Assembly: GCA_029246385.1 (NCBI GenBank)
Contig: JAQWNG010000039.1
Location: 1-64,000, forward strand
Source of the DNA: Halioglobus sp.
Lineage (GTDB): Bacteria > Pseudomonadota > Gammaproteobacteria > Pseudomonadales > Halieaceae
DNA: 64,000 nt
Direction of reading: 5' to 3'
The position numbers and the translations under genes were made by a program. Positions within the stretch are counted from its first letter, which is position 1. Every line of letters begins with the position of its first letter. Of this stretch, positions 28,209-37,605 are shown one piece after another. Below the pieces are notes generated by a model that was not told the DNA's origin, did no database searches, and worked only from the letters and a program-made list of their open reading frames with translations.

Positions 28209-29642
28209 TTATTTGTCCTCAGTAGCGGTGATTTTGGCTCGGCTATTCACATTGCCCTTATTTCTGGGCATACCAAATCGTTGGCGCCGCTCCCACAGGC
28301 ATTTGCGACTGACACCGAGCTTTTGGGCGAGCTCCGTTTCGCTCATTGAATCTTGGTGTTCTAGCACGAAGCGCTGAAAATAATCTTCCAGAGACAGGTC
28401 CTCTCCCGGGTCATGATTGGTCTTAGCGGTAATAGGGCTGGTCGAGTTATTAGAGTTCTGCTGCCCGCGAATGCGGTTGATATTGACTAACTCAAGATCA
28501 ATGCCAAGTGTTTGGTTGTCGATCTCTTTGCCGTTTGAGAGGATGACCGCCCGTTCGATGGCGTGTTCCAGCTCTCTGATATTGCCCGGCCATTGGTAGG
28601 TTGTAATGGCTTGGATAGCGCGGGGAGACAACCGCATAAGAGTTTTTCCAGCACGCGCCGTCTGGGCTTCTAATATACGCTCGGCTAGGTAAAGGATATC
28701 TTTGCCCCGCTCCCTCAGTGGAGGCAGCGCCAAACAAAGGACATTAATCCGATAGAATAGGTCCTTGCGGAACAATCCCTCCGCTGCCAGGCTTTGAAGA
28801 TTGCGGTGGGTAGCGCAGATAAGTCGAACATTGACCTTACGGGAATGTACCGATCCTATGCGACGAATTTCTCCCTCTTGGATAAAGCGCAGCAGCCTTG
28901 CTTGTGCCTCCATTGGGAGCTCGCCAATTTCATCCAAAAACAGCGTGCCACCATCAGCAGCCTCGATAAGACCCATACGGTTTGCATCGGCACCTGTGAA
29001 TGCGCCTTTTTCATAACCAAATAGTTCAGACTCGATGAGGGTTTCGGGAATTGCTGCGCAGTTGACAGAAATCATGGTCTTACCAGCGCGCAGACTGCTC
29101 TCGTGTACGCTGCGCGCCACCAACTCCTTGCCCGTCCCCGTCTCACCTAGTACCAGCACTGTAGAGTCCGTGGGCGCCATTTTTTTGATGTGCTCCAAGA
29201 GCACACGCATCGCGGGACAATTGCCGATTATGCCGTCCAGCTTAGAGGGTGTCCCGCTGTTAGTGGCGAGTTCCTCTGGAGATCGACCGGTGGGGTGGTC
29301 TGCAATGATACGTTGCACGGCGATAACCATATCGCCGTGATCAAAGGGCTTGGCGATATAGTCCACTGCGCCCATCCGCATGGAATCTACGGCTGATCGC
29401 AGGCTGGCATAGCTGGTCATAATTAATACGGGTACATCTCCCGCTTTCTTGATCAGATCCGTACCGGGTGCGCCAGGGAGGCGTAAGTCACTGATGACGA
29501 GGTCAAAATCGATAAAAGTGTGATCTTTTTCCGCTTCCTGCACCGACCCAGCTTCACTGACCTCAAAGTCGTGACGTTCCAGCAGGCGGCGCAGCGCAGT
29601 TCTGATGACGGACTCATCTTCGACAATGAGGATCTTATGCAT
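28209..29642 (-). CDS. cbrB: Sigma-54-dependent response regulator CbrB
   Basis: This 477-residue NtrC-type regulator has a receiver domain with acceptor D52 (VISDLRLPG). The AAA+ domain has Walker A GETGTGKE (166-173), the sigma-54 loop GAFTGA (213-218) and [14 protein letters not shown] Fis-type helix-turn-helix closes the protein ([24 protein letters not shown]). With CbrA it controls use of carbon and nitrogen sources. The assignment as CbrB rests on the neighbours: cbrA upstream, a CrcZ-like RNA and pcnB downstream, all on one strand. Confidence 0.92.
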   Translation of the reverse strand: MHKILIVEDESVIRTALRRLLERHDFEVSEAGSVQEAEKDHTFIDFDLVISDLRLPGAPGTDLIKKAGDVPVLIMTSYASLRSAVDSMRMGAVDYIAKPFDHGDMVIAVQRIIADHPTGRSPEELATNSGTPSKLDGIIGNCPAMRVLLEHIKKMAPTDSTVLVLGETGTGKELVARSVHESSLRAGKTMISVNCAAIPETLIESELFGYEKGAFTGADANRMGLIEAADGGTLFLDEIGELPMEAQARLLRFIQEGEIRRIGSVHSRKVNVRLICATHRNLQSLAAEGLFRKDLFYRINVLCLALPPLRERGKDILYLAERILEAQTARAGKTLMRLSPRAIQAITTYQWPGNIRELEHAIERAVILSNGKEIDNQTLGIDLELVNINRIRGQQNSNNSTSPITAKTNHDPGEDLSLEDYFQRFVLEHQDSMSETELAQKLGVSRKCLWERRQRFGMPRNKGNVNSRAKITATEDK

Positions 29643-29728
29643 ACGGTGTTACCTATGTGTCATTACGACTCAACATACTACGCCCCAGTGCAATATTCCA
29701 GTTCGGCGCCGATGTCCCTTGTTCAGTG

Positions 29729-32701
29729 TTACATTTCAACGTCCGGCCCGTAACAGGCGGACGCTAAGTACAATGTAACCCGGGTGCCGCATTGAACATC
29801 CGGTGTACTCGTAAGATGAACTTTGCCATTCATATCATCCATGATGCTAAATACCAGCGCTAGCCCCAGTCCGGTGCCGACACCTGGGTCTTTGGTAGTA
29901 AAAAAAGGCTCGAAAACCTGCGATTGCAGTGCTGGTGGAATGCCGCTACCGTTATCTTCGACCTCAATTTGCACCTGATCACCTCTCGTGGTGGCCCGTA
30001 TATGCACCTCCCCGTTGTCGTCGCAAGCGTCTCTGGCGTTACCCAGCAGGTTGATAAAGACCTGCAGTAGACGTTGGTTATCTGCTAAAGCAAGTAACTC
30101 GCGGTCGCACTGATTGTTAAACTGTACTAGCTTGGCTTCTCTGTCTAATGCCAACAGATGAATGGCCTCGTCGACACAGTCGGCTAGGTTGGCTGGCGCC
30201 AATGTCGTCTTTTCAAAATAGGAACCTGTGTGCGAAAAGTTCATTAGTGACTCCACTATTCGCGTGACCCGACTGGTTTGCTTGAGAATATCCTGCGCCA
30301 TGTAGCGGATTTCCTTGGGGTCTGATTCGTACTCGAGATTCTGTGCCAGACAGGCGATGCCAGTAACCGGGTTGCCGATTTCATGAGCGACCCCAGCGGC
30401 GAGACGACCAATTGACGCCAAGCGTTCGTTTTGGAGTAGCTCTTCCTCCAGCAACTCGATTTCGGTAATATCTTCCACCATGATGACTGTATTGCGGTGA
30501 TGATTTTCTTTAATCAACGTTTTATGCAGATCGACCCAGCGTGAAGGACTGTCCTCCATCGTGACTTCTTTCTTCACGACCGTTTCAGTGTCTCCTTGTA
30601 GAAACCCTTCAAGAATAGCGCTCCATGGATGAGGGATGTCGCTCAATAAAGATCCCAGAACATCAGTTGGTTCAATTCCTGTGATCCGCTGCATGCTCTG
30701 GTTCCACATGAGTAACTCGCCGTCGGCGCTAATTGAACAGGCGCCTATGGGCAGTTTATCCAGTGTTTCTCTGTGGTGTCTTCGCAGATTATCTAGGTCC
30801 GCGGCCAATCCCGTAAAATGGGGTTGGCTCTGATCAAGTGTCCGCTCCATCAGGTGGATGTCCTCGGCATCGGTGTGCGCGCTAGGCAACAGCGGAATGC
30901 GGCCTTCGATGATGCGGTGGGCGACCGCAGGACCCAGTAGCCCCGAAAGATTTGCTTCTAGTCGGGCTCGCAGGCGCCTCAGAGCATAAGGTCTGTTCTC
31001 GGAGGGCGAAAATTGCAGTTCACTTAGGGCTTTTTCAACTTCAGACTTTGCAGTGTTCTCTCCTAAAGATAGCGCCAGTCGTTGGCTGAATTCTGCAGGG
31101 CTATAGACGGACAATATCCGACGTGTGGGGCGGGCGAGGTCGTCCATGGAACAAATTTCCGCGGCAATTTTTTCTTCGTCTGAATTCCTTCTGGTTACAA
31201 CTGAAATGGCGATGAACAAGGCGACATTGATGCCCAATGAAACCAAAGCAGTGGCTGTCGACAACTTCTTGCTCTCTCCGAGAACCGCAGTGTAGAGCGA
31301 GGTGAGTAGCTCCGGGCTTTGTACGCCGAACAGTGGTAAAAGCATTGAAAAGAACCAAATCCCCAATCCGCCGCTGAGTCCAACGAGGAGGCCGGTGCGG
31401 TTGGCTCGCGGCCAATAGGGCGTCGCAATGATGCCCGGCAGAAACTGAAGCGTGCCAATGAACGCCACCAGTGCCAGCTGCGAGAGGCTTTGCCGACCGT
31501 TCAGTGTGGTAAAAAAGATATATCCAGCAACAATAAGAATCGTAATGAGACCCCGTCGCAGCCATTTGAGTTGGACATAAATATCTTGCCCTTTATTGAT
31601 TTGCAGCGGACTAAAAGGCAGCACCAGATGATTGAGACACATGTTAGATAGTGCCAGCGTAGTAATAATAATAGTTGCGCTGGAGGCAGATAAGCCAGCG
31701 ACAAAGGCGGCGGTACTGATGGTGCCTGACTGAAGCGCCATGCCAATAGCGAGGCCGGTGTAGTCCATCGGCAGCTCATGGCCCAACTTAATCCCTGCCC
31801 ACGTCACCGGCAGAATGGGCAGACTCAGTAACAATAGATACAGTGGCAGTCCCCAAGTGGCAATGCGCAAGCCGCGGCTGTCGTTATTTTCGGCAAAAGC
31901 CATATGAAAGATGTGGGGCATGCACACTGCACCCGCAAAAAATATGAGCAGCAGAGCACGGGCATCATCGCCCTGAATAGGTTGGGTCAGTTGATCCCTC
32001 GTTTGCGGGTTTTCAAGTAACCACCGCTCCAAGCCCCCAATGCCACCGAATACAGCGTAAATCGCCGCGAGTAGCAGCACCAACATAGCGCTTAACTTGA
32101 CTACCGATTCAAACGCGATGGCAGTCACTAAACCCGTGTTGCGATGTTGAGATGATACATGGCGTGTCCCGAACAAAATGGAGAACACTGTAATGATCAC
32201 GCAGAAAAGAAAGGCCAGCAGGTTATCCCTATTCCCACCGAACGATTCGGTCGCGCTGTCTCCTGAAAGGATATGGATGCTCTCGGCTACTGCCTGGATT
32301 TGTAGCGCGAGCAGCGGAAGTAAAGTAATGCACATCGCAACGGTCACTGCAGACCCAACCCAAGGGCTGCGAAAACGGAATGTGAGAACGTCTGCTAAAG
32401 AGGCTAATTGATAGACTCTACACAGCCGCAAGAGAGGCATGAGGAGTATCAGAGGCAACACAAACATTAAGACTACGCCGATGTAGTACAGTAGAAAGTT
32501 GTAGCCAAACTGATGGGCCATAGCGATCACGCCATTGCTGGCCATGGCACCAGCGAATACACCCAGCGACAGAACGTAGACGGCGGGGTGATGGGTAATG
32601 CGTTGTGGAATGATCCCGCGGTCGGCCAGATGAGCCACTGCAAATAAGCCGGTAAGGTAAGCAATAATAACCAGTAGTATTTGAGTAAGGCTAAAGATCA
32701 T
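29729..32701 (-). CDS. cbrA: Sensor histidine kinase CbrA with SLC5-type transporter domain
   Basis: This is a 990-residue protein. The first 500 residues form a sodium:solute symporter-like membrane domain of about 13 helices. A linker of STAC-like position follows, then a PAS domain (LPIGACSISADGELLMWNQS). The kinase core has phospho-acceptor H773 in GVAHEIGNPVTG and an ATPase domain with NLLGNARDACDD, DNGSGIP and GTGLGLAL. The length matches Pseudomonas CbrA (about 980). The transporter domain of CbrA is linked to histidine uptake in Pseudomonas; whether this one transports is unknown. Its start overlaps the small upstream gene by 11 nt. Confidence 0.94.
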   Translation of the reverse strand: MIFSLTQILLVIIAYLTGLFAVAHLADRGIIPQRITHHPAVYVLSLGVFAGAMASNGVIAMAHQFGYNFLLYYIGVVLMFVLPLILLMPLLRLCRVYQLASLADVLTFRFRSPWVGSAVTVAMCITLLPLLALQIQAVAESIHILSGDSATESFGGNRDNLLAFLFCVIITVFSILFGTRHVSSQHRNTGLVTAIAFESVVKLSAMLVLLLAAIYAVFGGIGGLERWLLENPQTRDQLTQPIQGDDARALLLIFFAGAVCMPHIFHMAFAENNDSRGLRIATWGLPLYLLLLSLPILPVTWAGIKLGHELPMDYTGLAIGMALQSGTISTAAFVAGLSASSATIIITTLALSNMCLNHLVLPFSPLQINKGQDIYVQLKWLRRGLITILIVAGYIFFTTLNGRQSLSQLALVAFIGTLQFLPGIIATPYWPRANRTGLLVGLSGGLGIWFFSMLLPLFGVQSPELLTSLYTAVLGESKKLSTATALVSLGINVALFIAISVVTRRNSDEEKIAAEICSMDDLARPTRRILSVYSPAEFSQRLALSLGENTAKSEVEKALSELQFSPSENRPYALRRLRARLEANLSGLLGPAVAHRIIEGRIPLLPSAHTDAEDIHLMERTLDQSQPHFTGLAADLDNLRRHHRETLDKLPIGACSISADGELLMWNQSMQRITGIEPTDVLGSLLSDIPHPWSAILEGFLQGDTETVVKKEVTMEDSPSRWVDLHKTLIKENHHRNTVIMVEDITEIELLEEELLQNERLASIGRLAAGVAHEIGNPVTGIACLAQNLEYESDPKEIRYMAQDILKQTSRVTRIVESLMNFSHTGSYFEKTTLAPANLADCVDEAIHLLALDREAKLVQFNNQCDRELLALADNQRLLQVFINLLGNARDACDDNGEVHIRATTRGDQVQIEVEDNGSGIPPALQSQVFEPFFTTKDPGVGTGLGLALVFSIMDDMNGKVHLTSTPDVQCGTRVTLYLASACYGPDVEM

Positions 32702-32867
32702 CTGGATATCTCTTGCGCTGGTTCCAGTAGGCGGCGGCCACGATCAACAGCCATAACTGGTAAGGCCGGTACCATGCAATTTCCGAGCTGGTCATCCAGC
32801 CCTCGATCGTGGGAAAAAAAATCAACACAATGCCGACAGTCAGTAGTAGGAAGCGATTGATATACAT
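32691..32867 (-). CDS. Small membrane protein overlapping cbrA (CbrX-like)
   Basis: This short gene encodes 58 residues: MYINRFLLLTVGIVLIFFP, a polar link, then a second hydrophobic stretch (PYQLWLLIVAAAYW) and a charged tail ending YPDDL. AAGGGG lies about 10 nt before its ATG. Its last codons overlap the cbrA start by 11 nt in another frame, so translation is likely coupled. Pseudomonas has a small gene, cbrX, in the same place that affects cbrA translation. Identity with CbrX is inferred from position. An overlapping 84-codon frame on the same strand has no membrane character and is rejected. Confidence 0.75.
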   Translation of the reverse strand: MYINRFLLLTVGIVLIFFPTIEGWMTSSEIAWYRPYQLWLLIVAAAYWNQRKRYPDDL

Positions 32868-32967
32868 GGTCCAAGCCCCTTCTAGTCGCGGTTACCGTTT
32901 TGATTGACACACTGCTGGAGCGCATTCTGGCAGTGGATATTACTGAAGCCACTGCTGTGCGTAAAGT

Positions 32968-33870
32968 TCATGCACTGACCCCGATTTTGGCTGCCGGGAT
33001 AGACGAAATGGCCGGAACCTGCTCCAGAGACCAGTGCTCCACAGCGAAGGCTAGCAATTGGCCGACGCTGGACAACATCGCAGGAGGTTCGCGCTGGTGT
33101 AGGAGGCGCAAGGCGCTAAGCAGGTTGCTGCGAGGCATACTGTTGTCCAGTGCCGGAGCATGATTTTGTTTGCTAAATTTTTGGCCTTGGCTGGTGGTGA
33201 TGACGGGAACATGGCAATAGCGGGGAGTAGGGTAAAGTAGGCACTGTTGCAGAAAGATCTGGCGTGGTGTTGAGGCAAGCAGATCCGATCCTCGCACGAC
33301 ATGAGTGATACCTTGCTCGGCATCGTCAACGACCACAGCCAGCTGATAAGCAAACAAGTTATCTTTCCGTTTTACTACAAAATTCTCGAGAGATTGACCC
33401 AGCAGTGTGTGTTCTTGCCGTTGCAACCGGTCTTTGAAGACAATTTCCTGTTCAAAAGGTACCCTTATTCTTGTAGCAGCAGGGCCGGATATTTTTGTCT
33501 GAGATGTTTTGCAATCGCTATCGCAGGCACCGCTTATGCTCAGTATTGCTCGGGTGCAGTCACAGTGGAAAAGGTGGTTGCGGTCAGCTAAGTTAGCAAG
33601 TGCAGCGTTGTAGGCTGCAGTGCGTGTGCGTTGGTACAGAATATGTTCGTCCCAATGGAGGCCGTGACATTGCAGGCTGTGGAGTATATTGTCAGCAGCG
33701 CCCGGTTCCTCGCGGGGAGGATCAAGATCATCCATGCGAACCAGCCAGCTACCGCTGCAGTGACGCGCGTCTAGATAGCTTGCCAAGGCCGCAACCAGAG
33801 AACCGAGGTGCAGTGGGCCAGTGGGTGAGGGCGCAAAACGCCCCCGGTATGCCAGATCGGAGCCGGACAC
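32968..33870 (-). CDS. gluQ: Glutamyl-Q tRNA(Asp) synthetase
   Basis: GluQ (300 aa) attaches glutamate to queuosine in the anticodon of tRNA-Asp. It is a truncated glutamyl-tRNA synthetase with a catalytic core (FAPSPTGPLHLGSL), a zinc site (HCDCTRAI...CDSDC), HVVRGSDLL and a KMSKS-like KFSKQNHAP. It lacks the anticodon-binding domain. It lies directly after dksA (20-nt gap), as in most gammaproteobacteria. Confidence 0.94.
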   Translation of the reverse strand: MSGSDLAYRGRFAPSPTGPLHLGSLVAALASYLDARHCSGSWLVRMDDLDPPREEPGAADNILHSLQCHGLHWDEHILYQRTRTAAYNAALANLADRNHLFHCDCTRAILSISGACDSDCKTSQTKISGPAATRIRVPFEQEIVFKDRLQRQEHTLLGQSLENFVVKRKDNLFAYQLAVVVDDAEQGITHVVRGSDLLASTPRQIFLQQCLLYPTPRYCHVPVITTSQGQKFSKQNHAPALDNSMPRSNLLSALRLLHQREPPAMLSSVGQLLAFAVEHWSLEQVPAISSIPAAKIGVSA

Positions 33871-33890
33871 CGCTAGCGCGCCCGCAGAAC

Positions 33891-34553
33891 TTAGCCCATT
33901 TCCTGCTTTTCTTTGATCTCGGCCAGCGTTTTACAATCGATACACTGAGTCGCGGTTGGTCTGGCTTCAAGGCGCTGAATGCCTATATTCACACCGCAGG
34001 TCTCGCAGTATCCGTACTCGTCCATATCGATGAGCTCCATCGTGGAGTCGATCTTCTTGATGAGCTTGCGCTCTCGGTCTCGTGTGCGTAACTCTAGGCT
34101 GAATTCTTCTTCTTGAGTGGCTCGATCAGCCGGATCGGGGAAGTTGGCAGCTTCATCTTTCATGTGACTTACAGTGCGATCCACTTCTTGCATTAAATCG
34201 GTTTTCCAATTCAGCAAAATCGTCTTAAAGTGCAAGCGCTGCGGTTCATTCATGTACTTTTCGCCCCGTCTCGGTTTATAGGGCTCGAAGTTGCTGAACT
34301 CGAGGCCGTTCGAGTTCTTGGGCGCTTTGGATTTTCTAACCGCGCGAATAGCAGTGCTGACCTTAGCTGGCTTGGCTTTTTTAGAGGCGGCGGCTTTGGC
34401 TGGCTTGGCTTTTTTAGACGCAGCGGCGGCTTTGACTGGCTTAGCTTTTTTAGAGGCGGCGGCTTTGGCTGGCTTGGCCGCCTTAGTTGCGACTGCGGCC
34501 TTGGCCGTCTTGGCGACTTTAGTCGTTTTCGGTGTTTTGGTTGCTCGGGGCAT
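33891..34553 (-). CDS. dksA: RNA polymerase-binding factor DksA with lysine/alanine-rich N-terminal tail
   Basis: DksA binds the RNA polymerase secondary channel and, with ppGpp, retunes rRNA and amino acid promoters. The canonical 140 residues are present. The coiled coil carries the tip acidic pair DPAD and EEEFSLELRTRDRERKLIKKI. The four-cysteine zinc finger is CETCG...CIDC. Unusually, about 80 residues precede them, built of repeats such as ASKKAKPAKAA that resemble bacterial histone H1-like tails. The total is 220 aa against 151 in E. coli. The start at 34553 (MPRATKTPK) is preferred over a longer frame. Confidence 0.93.
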   Translation of the reverse strand: MPRATKTPKTTKVAKTAKAAVATKAAKPAKAAASKKAKPVKAAAASKKAKPAKAAASKKAKPAKVSTAIRAVRKSKAPKNSNGLEFSNFEPYKPRRGEKYMNEPQRLHFKTILLNWKTDLMQEVDRTVSHMKDEAANFPDPADRATQEEEFSLELRTRDRERKLIKKIDSTMELIDMDEYGYCETCGVNIGIQRLEARPTATQCIDCKTLAEIKEKQEMG

Positions 34554-34757
34554 GGCTATTTTCCCATACGGCAAAGGTAACTTGACAATGTCTGCGATTC
34601 TTCGAGGAAGGGCTGCCAAGCGGTGCCCCAATCCGAGGGCCGTGAAACTACCAGATAACAGCGGGTGCTGCCACCATTTCCTTTCGCTTTTTTGACTTGC
34701 TACCGCCTCTACTCGGCAGTTGCTACTATAGTCAGCCTGCTACAGCGGAGGTTATCC

Positions 34758-35945
34758 ATGTTGGGTTCGAAAAAATCCATTTACAGGCCAGCAGGCTTTT
34801 CCCGGCGCGTGGCTGAAATTGAGCCATTCAGAGTAGTGGAAGTACTGGCTCGGGCAACAGAATTGGCAGCGGGCGGTGCCGATATTGTGCACATGGCGGC
34901 TGGCGAGCCCGATTTTACTACCGCAGCGCCCATTGTAGAAGCGGGCCAAACCGCTCTCGCTCTAGGTGCGACACACTATTCGCAGGCTGCCGGCATTCCA
35001 CAACTGCGTGAGGCGGTGTCACGCTATTACGCTGACGTCTATGGGGTGGATGTTGCGCCTTCACGTATCCTGATTACCCCCGGTGCTTCCGGTGCCCTGC
35101 TGCTGATTGCTGCTCTGTTAGTGAATCCCGGTGACGGCATGCTGATGACTGACCCCGGTTATCCCTGCAATAGGCACTTTATGCGCTTGGTGGAGGGGTG
35201 TGGGCAGCTGGTGCCAGTGGATGCTAGCAGCAACTATCAGCTGAATGCAGACCTCATTCAGGCTCACTGGCAGGAAAATACTATCGGGGCCATGGTGGCT
35301 TCACCGGCAAATCCAACGGGCACTGCGTTGTCTAGGGAGGAACTGATGGCCCTCGCGAGCGCAGCGCGATCGCGCAATGGCTATCTGTTGGTTGATGAGA
35401 TTTACCATGGACTGGTTTATAACGGATCCGCTCCATCGGTATTGGAAGTCGATTCGGACGCCTTTGTGATCAATAGCTTTTCAAAATACTTCGGTATGAC
35501 GGGTTGGCGCTTAGGTTGGCTCGTAGCGCCAGAGGCAGCAACGGCTGAGATGGAGAAGTTGTCTCAGAACTTATTTATTTCTATGTCCACTATGGGCCAG
35601 TATGCAGCGCTGGCGGGCTTCGAACCTGGGACCCAGGAGATACTGGAGCAACGCCGGGAAATATTTGGTCAACGCAGAGACTATCTGTTATCCGCAGTAC
35701 AGGCGCTGGGTTTTGTGGTGCCCTGTGAGCCACAGGGAGCTTTTTATATTTATGCTGATGCCAGTCGCTTCACTACCGATAGTCAGCAATTTTGCCTGAG
35801 TTTGCTTGAGGAGCATGGTATCGCTCTGACGCCTGGAGTAGATTTTGGCCATCACTTGGCCAATCGGCATGTGCGCTTCTCCTACACCACGAGCATGGAT
35901 CGCCTCGAGCTCGCAGTGGAGCGCCTGTCGAAAGTGTTAGGCTGA
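34758..35945 (+). CDS. PLP-dependent aminotransferase, class I/II
   Basis: This 395-residue protein belongs to the AspC-like fold type I family. It has a substrate/cofactor region (AAGEPDFTTAAPI, SPANPTGT, LVDEIYHGLVY), the PLP lysine in NSFSKYFGMTGWRLGW, and a C-terminal arginine region (HVRFSYTTSMDRLE). A homologous aminotransferase gene lies beside dksA in Pseudomonas, divergently placed. The amino acid substrate cannot be told. ATG 34758 follows GCGGAGG; the longer frame lacks similarity. Confidence 0.88.
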   Translation: MLGSKKSIYRPAGFSRRVAEIEPFRVVEVLARATELAAGGADIVHMAAGEPDFTTAAPIVEAGQTALALGATHYSQAAGIPQLREAVSRYYADVYGVDVAPSRILITPGASGALLLIAALLVNPGDGMLMTDPGYPCNRHFMRLVEGCGQLVPVDASSNYQLNADLIQAHWQENTIGAMVASPANPTGTALSREELMALASAARSRNGYLLVDEIYHGLVYNGSAPSVLEVDSDAFVINSFSKYFGMTGWRLGWLVAPEAATAEMEKLSQNLFISMSTMGQYAALAGFEPGTQEILEQRREIFGQRRDYLLSAVQALGFVVPCEPQGAFYIYADASRFTTDSQQFCLSLLEEHGIALTPGVDFGHHLANRHVRFSYTTSMDRLELAVERLSKVLG

Positions 35946-36066
35946 TCAAGGCATATTAGTGTTGCTTTTCTAACGTTCGCGCTAGGATGCTTAAAGCAAG
36001 GCGGTATCGTAGTCATTCCGGTGCCAAAATTCAGCAAATTCAGCAAATTCAGCGGAGAGGCCACCT

Positions 36067-36783
36067 ATGGCCGAGGCACTCAATCGAAGGCAGTTAACAG
36101 GGCTGGATGAAACGCATCTTGTTACGCTCGCCGGTGGTCATCGTTTACAAAGTGAGGTGGCTCTGGCCTTTACGGCCCTACAATCAGACGCTCGTCGCGC
36201 TGGTTTCGACCTCACTATAGCTAGTAGCTTTCGACCTTTCGACCGCCAACTTGCCATTTGGAACGGTAAGGCCGACGGTAGCCGGCCGATATACGACGAT
36301 CAGGGTCGCCTAGTGTCTATCGAACCATTGTCTCGCACGGATCAGCTCCATGCGATCCTCCGTTTCTCGGCAATACCGGGCACATCGCGACATCACTGGG
36401 GTACGGATCTGGATGTATACGACGCTGCGGCTGTGCCTTCGGATTATCCGCTGCAGTTATCACCCGTTGAAGCCGGTCCAGGCGGTGTATTCGATCGGCT
36501 GCATTGTTGGCTGGATGCGAGATTAGCGGCTGGCGAGTCACATGGATTTTTTCGGCCCTATGGGAAAGATCGCGGTGGTGTCGCTCCCGAGCGTTGGCAT
36601 CTGAGCTACGCGCCACTGTCAGTTGCGTGTGCTGCGCAGTTTAGCAGTGCAACGCTGGCGTTCTGTTGGGCTTGTGAAGAGGTTGAACAGGAAATGCTAT
36701 TAAAAGCTGAGATTAATGCAGACTTGCCGCAAATCATGGCGCGATATGTCGCTGTGCCGGACGATTGGTGGATCCCTTGCTAG
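36067..36783 (+). CDS. M15 family D-alanyl-D-alanine carboxypeptidase-like protein
   Basis: This is a 238-residue protein. Zinc ligands sit in SRHHWGTDLDVYD (HxxxxxxD) and ERWHLSY (H), the pattern of VanY/DD-carboxypeptidase M15B enzymes that trim the last D-Ala of peptidoglycan stem peptides. ASSFRPFDRQLAIWNGK is the conserved substrate-binding block. No clear signal peptide is present, so the location is uncertain. GGAGAGGCCACCT precedes the ATG. Confidence 0.85.
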   Translation: MAEALNRRQLTGLDETHLVTLAGGHRLQSEVALAFTALQSDARRAGFDLTIASSFRPFDRQLAIWNGKADGSRPIYDDQGRLVSIEPLSRTDQLHAILRFSAIPGTSRHHWGTDLDVYDAAAVPSDYPLQLSPVEAGPGGVFDRLHCWLDARLAAGESHGFFRPYGKDRGGVAPERWHLSYAPLSVACAAQFSSATLAFCWACEEVEQEMLLKAEINADLPQIMARYVAVPDDWWIPC

Positions 36784-36793
36784 GCTGCAGCTT

Positions 36794-36830
36794 CCCCCTC
36801 TGTGAATCGTGATGTGATGTCGAGAGGGGG
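36794..36830. terminator. Possible bidirectional terminator
   Basis: CCCCCTCT (36794-36801) pairs with AGAGGGGG (36823-36830) around a 21-nt loop, between two convergent genes. There is no clear T-run on either side. Confidence 0.4.
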
Positions 36831-36844
36831 GTGTGCACTGCGAG

Positions 36845-37489
36845 TTACTCGCTCGCCCTCGCTGCAGTGTGCAGGTGTCCGAAGTGGTTACTGTAATCCA
36901 ACTCTGCTGCGGCAATGACCTTGAGGGCTTCATCGCGGCCATAGACAAGGTCCACCATCACGTTGGTCTTTTTGCCCGGAACCATTTTGTAGGTTGAGAA
37001 GTAATGCTGCAGCCGCTCGGTTTTAATCGCGGGTAGGTCAGCGATGTCATGCACATCACCCCAGATGTTGTCTCCTTCAAGCACGGCCACAATCTTGTCA
37101 TCGGCTTCGCCGGCATCAATCATTTGGATGCCGCCTACAACTCGGGCTTTTAACAGAATGTCCGCGCGGGTGATGTGTCGTTCAGAAAATACGCAAATGT
37201 CTAGGGGGTCGCCGTCCGCAATCTCCGCTCCCGGACAACGCTTGGCAACCTCTTCCGCACAGTAAGTCCGCGGAATAAAACCATACAGAGCCGGTGGGCT
37301 TGACGTTGTGCGCTGCGGCCGATCTACCATCAAAAAGCCCGATGCTTTGTCGAGCTCATATTTGACGACGTCAGAAGGCGTCATTTCGATGTAAACCTGC
37401 ACGATATCTTCTGGCATGTCGACCGCGTGAGCGCGCAGGCCATGCCAAGGATGGCGGCGCCATCGATTAAACTCACTATTACTGTACAT
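36845..37489 (-). CDS. ppa: Inorganic pyrophosphatase, family I
   Basis: This is a 214-residue protein. It has the Mg/PPi site (GDPLDICVFSE, containing the DxxDxxV-type acidic block) and YGFIPRTY. VYIEMTPSDVVKYELDK aligns with the family N-terminus. It hydrolyses PPi to phosphate. It is somewhat diverged from the E. coli type, with longer N- and C-terminal parts. It lies 116 nt downstream of PPi-dependent phosphofructokinase on the same strand, so two PPi-using enzymes share the locus. Confidence 0.88.
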   Translation of the reverse strand: MYSNSEFNRWRRHPWHGLRAHAVDMPEDIVQVYIEMTPSDVVKYELDKASGFLMVDRPQRTTSSPPALYGFIPRTYCAEEVAKRCPGAEIADGDPLDICVFSERHITRADILLKARVVGGIQMIDAGEADDKIVAVLEGDNIWGDVHDIADLPAIKTERLQHYFSTYKMVPGKKTNVMVDLVYGRDEALKVIAAAELDYSNHFGHLHTAARASE

Positions 37490-37605
37490 GTTTTACCTCG
37501 AATTCATTGGTGGGTTGTAGTCGTCAGAAGGCGCGCATTGTACAGACAACATTCGGCGAAAGCTTGCCCGAGATGAGGAAAGTTAGTGGTGATACGGTTT
37601 TTTCA

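Noticed and set aside
32698-32952. An 84-codon minus-strand frame ending at the cbrA start
   Set aside because: The alternative frame at 32691-32867 has a better ribosome-binding site and a clear two-helix membrane pattern.
33600-34091. A 163-codon plus-strand frame
   Set aside because: It is antisense to gluQ and dksA, both with strong family motifs.
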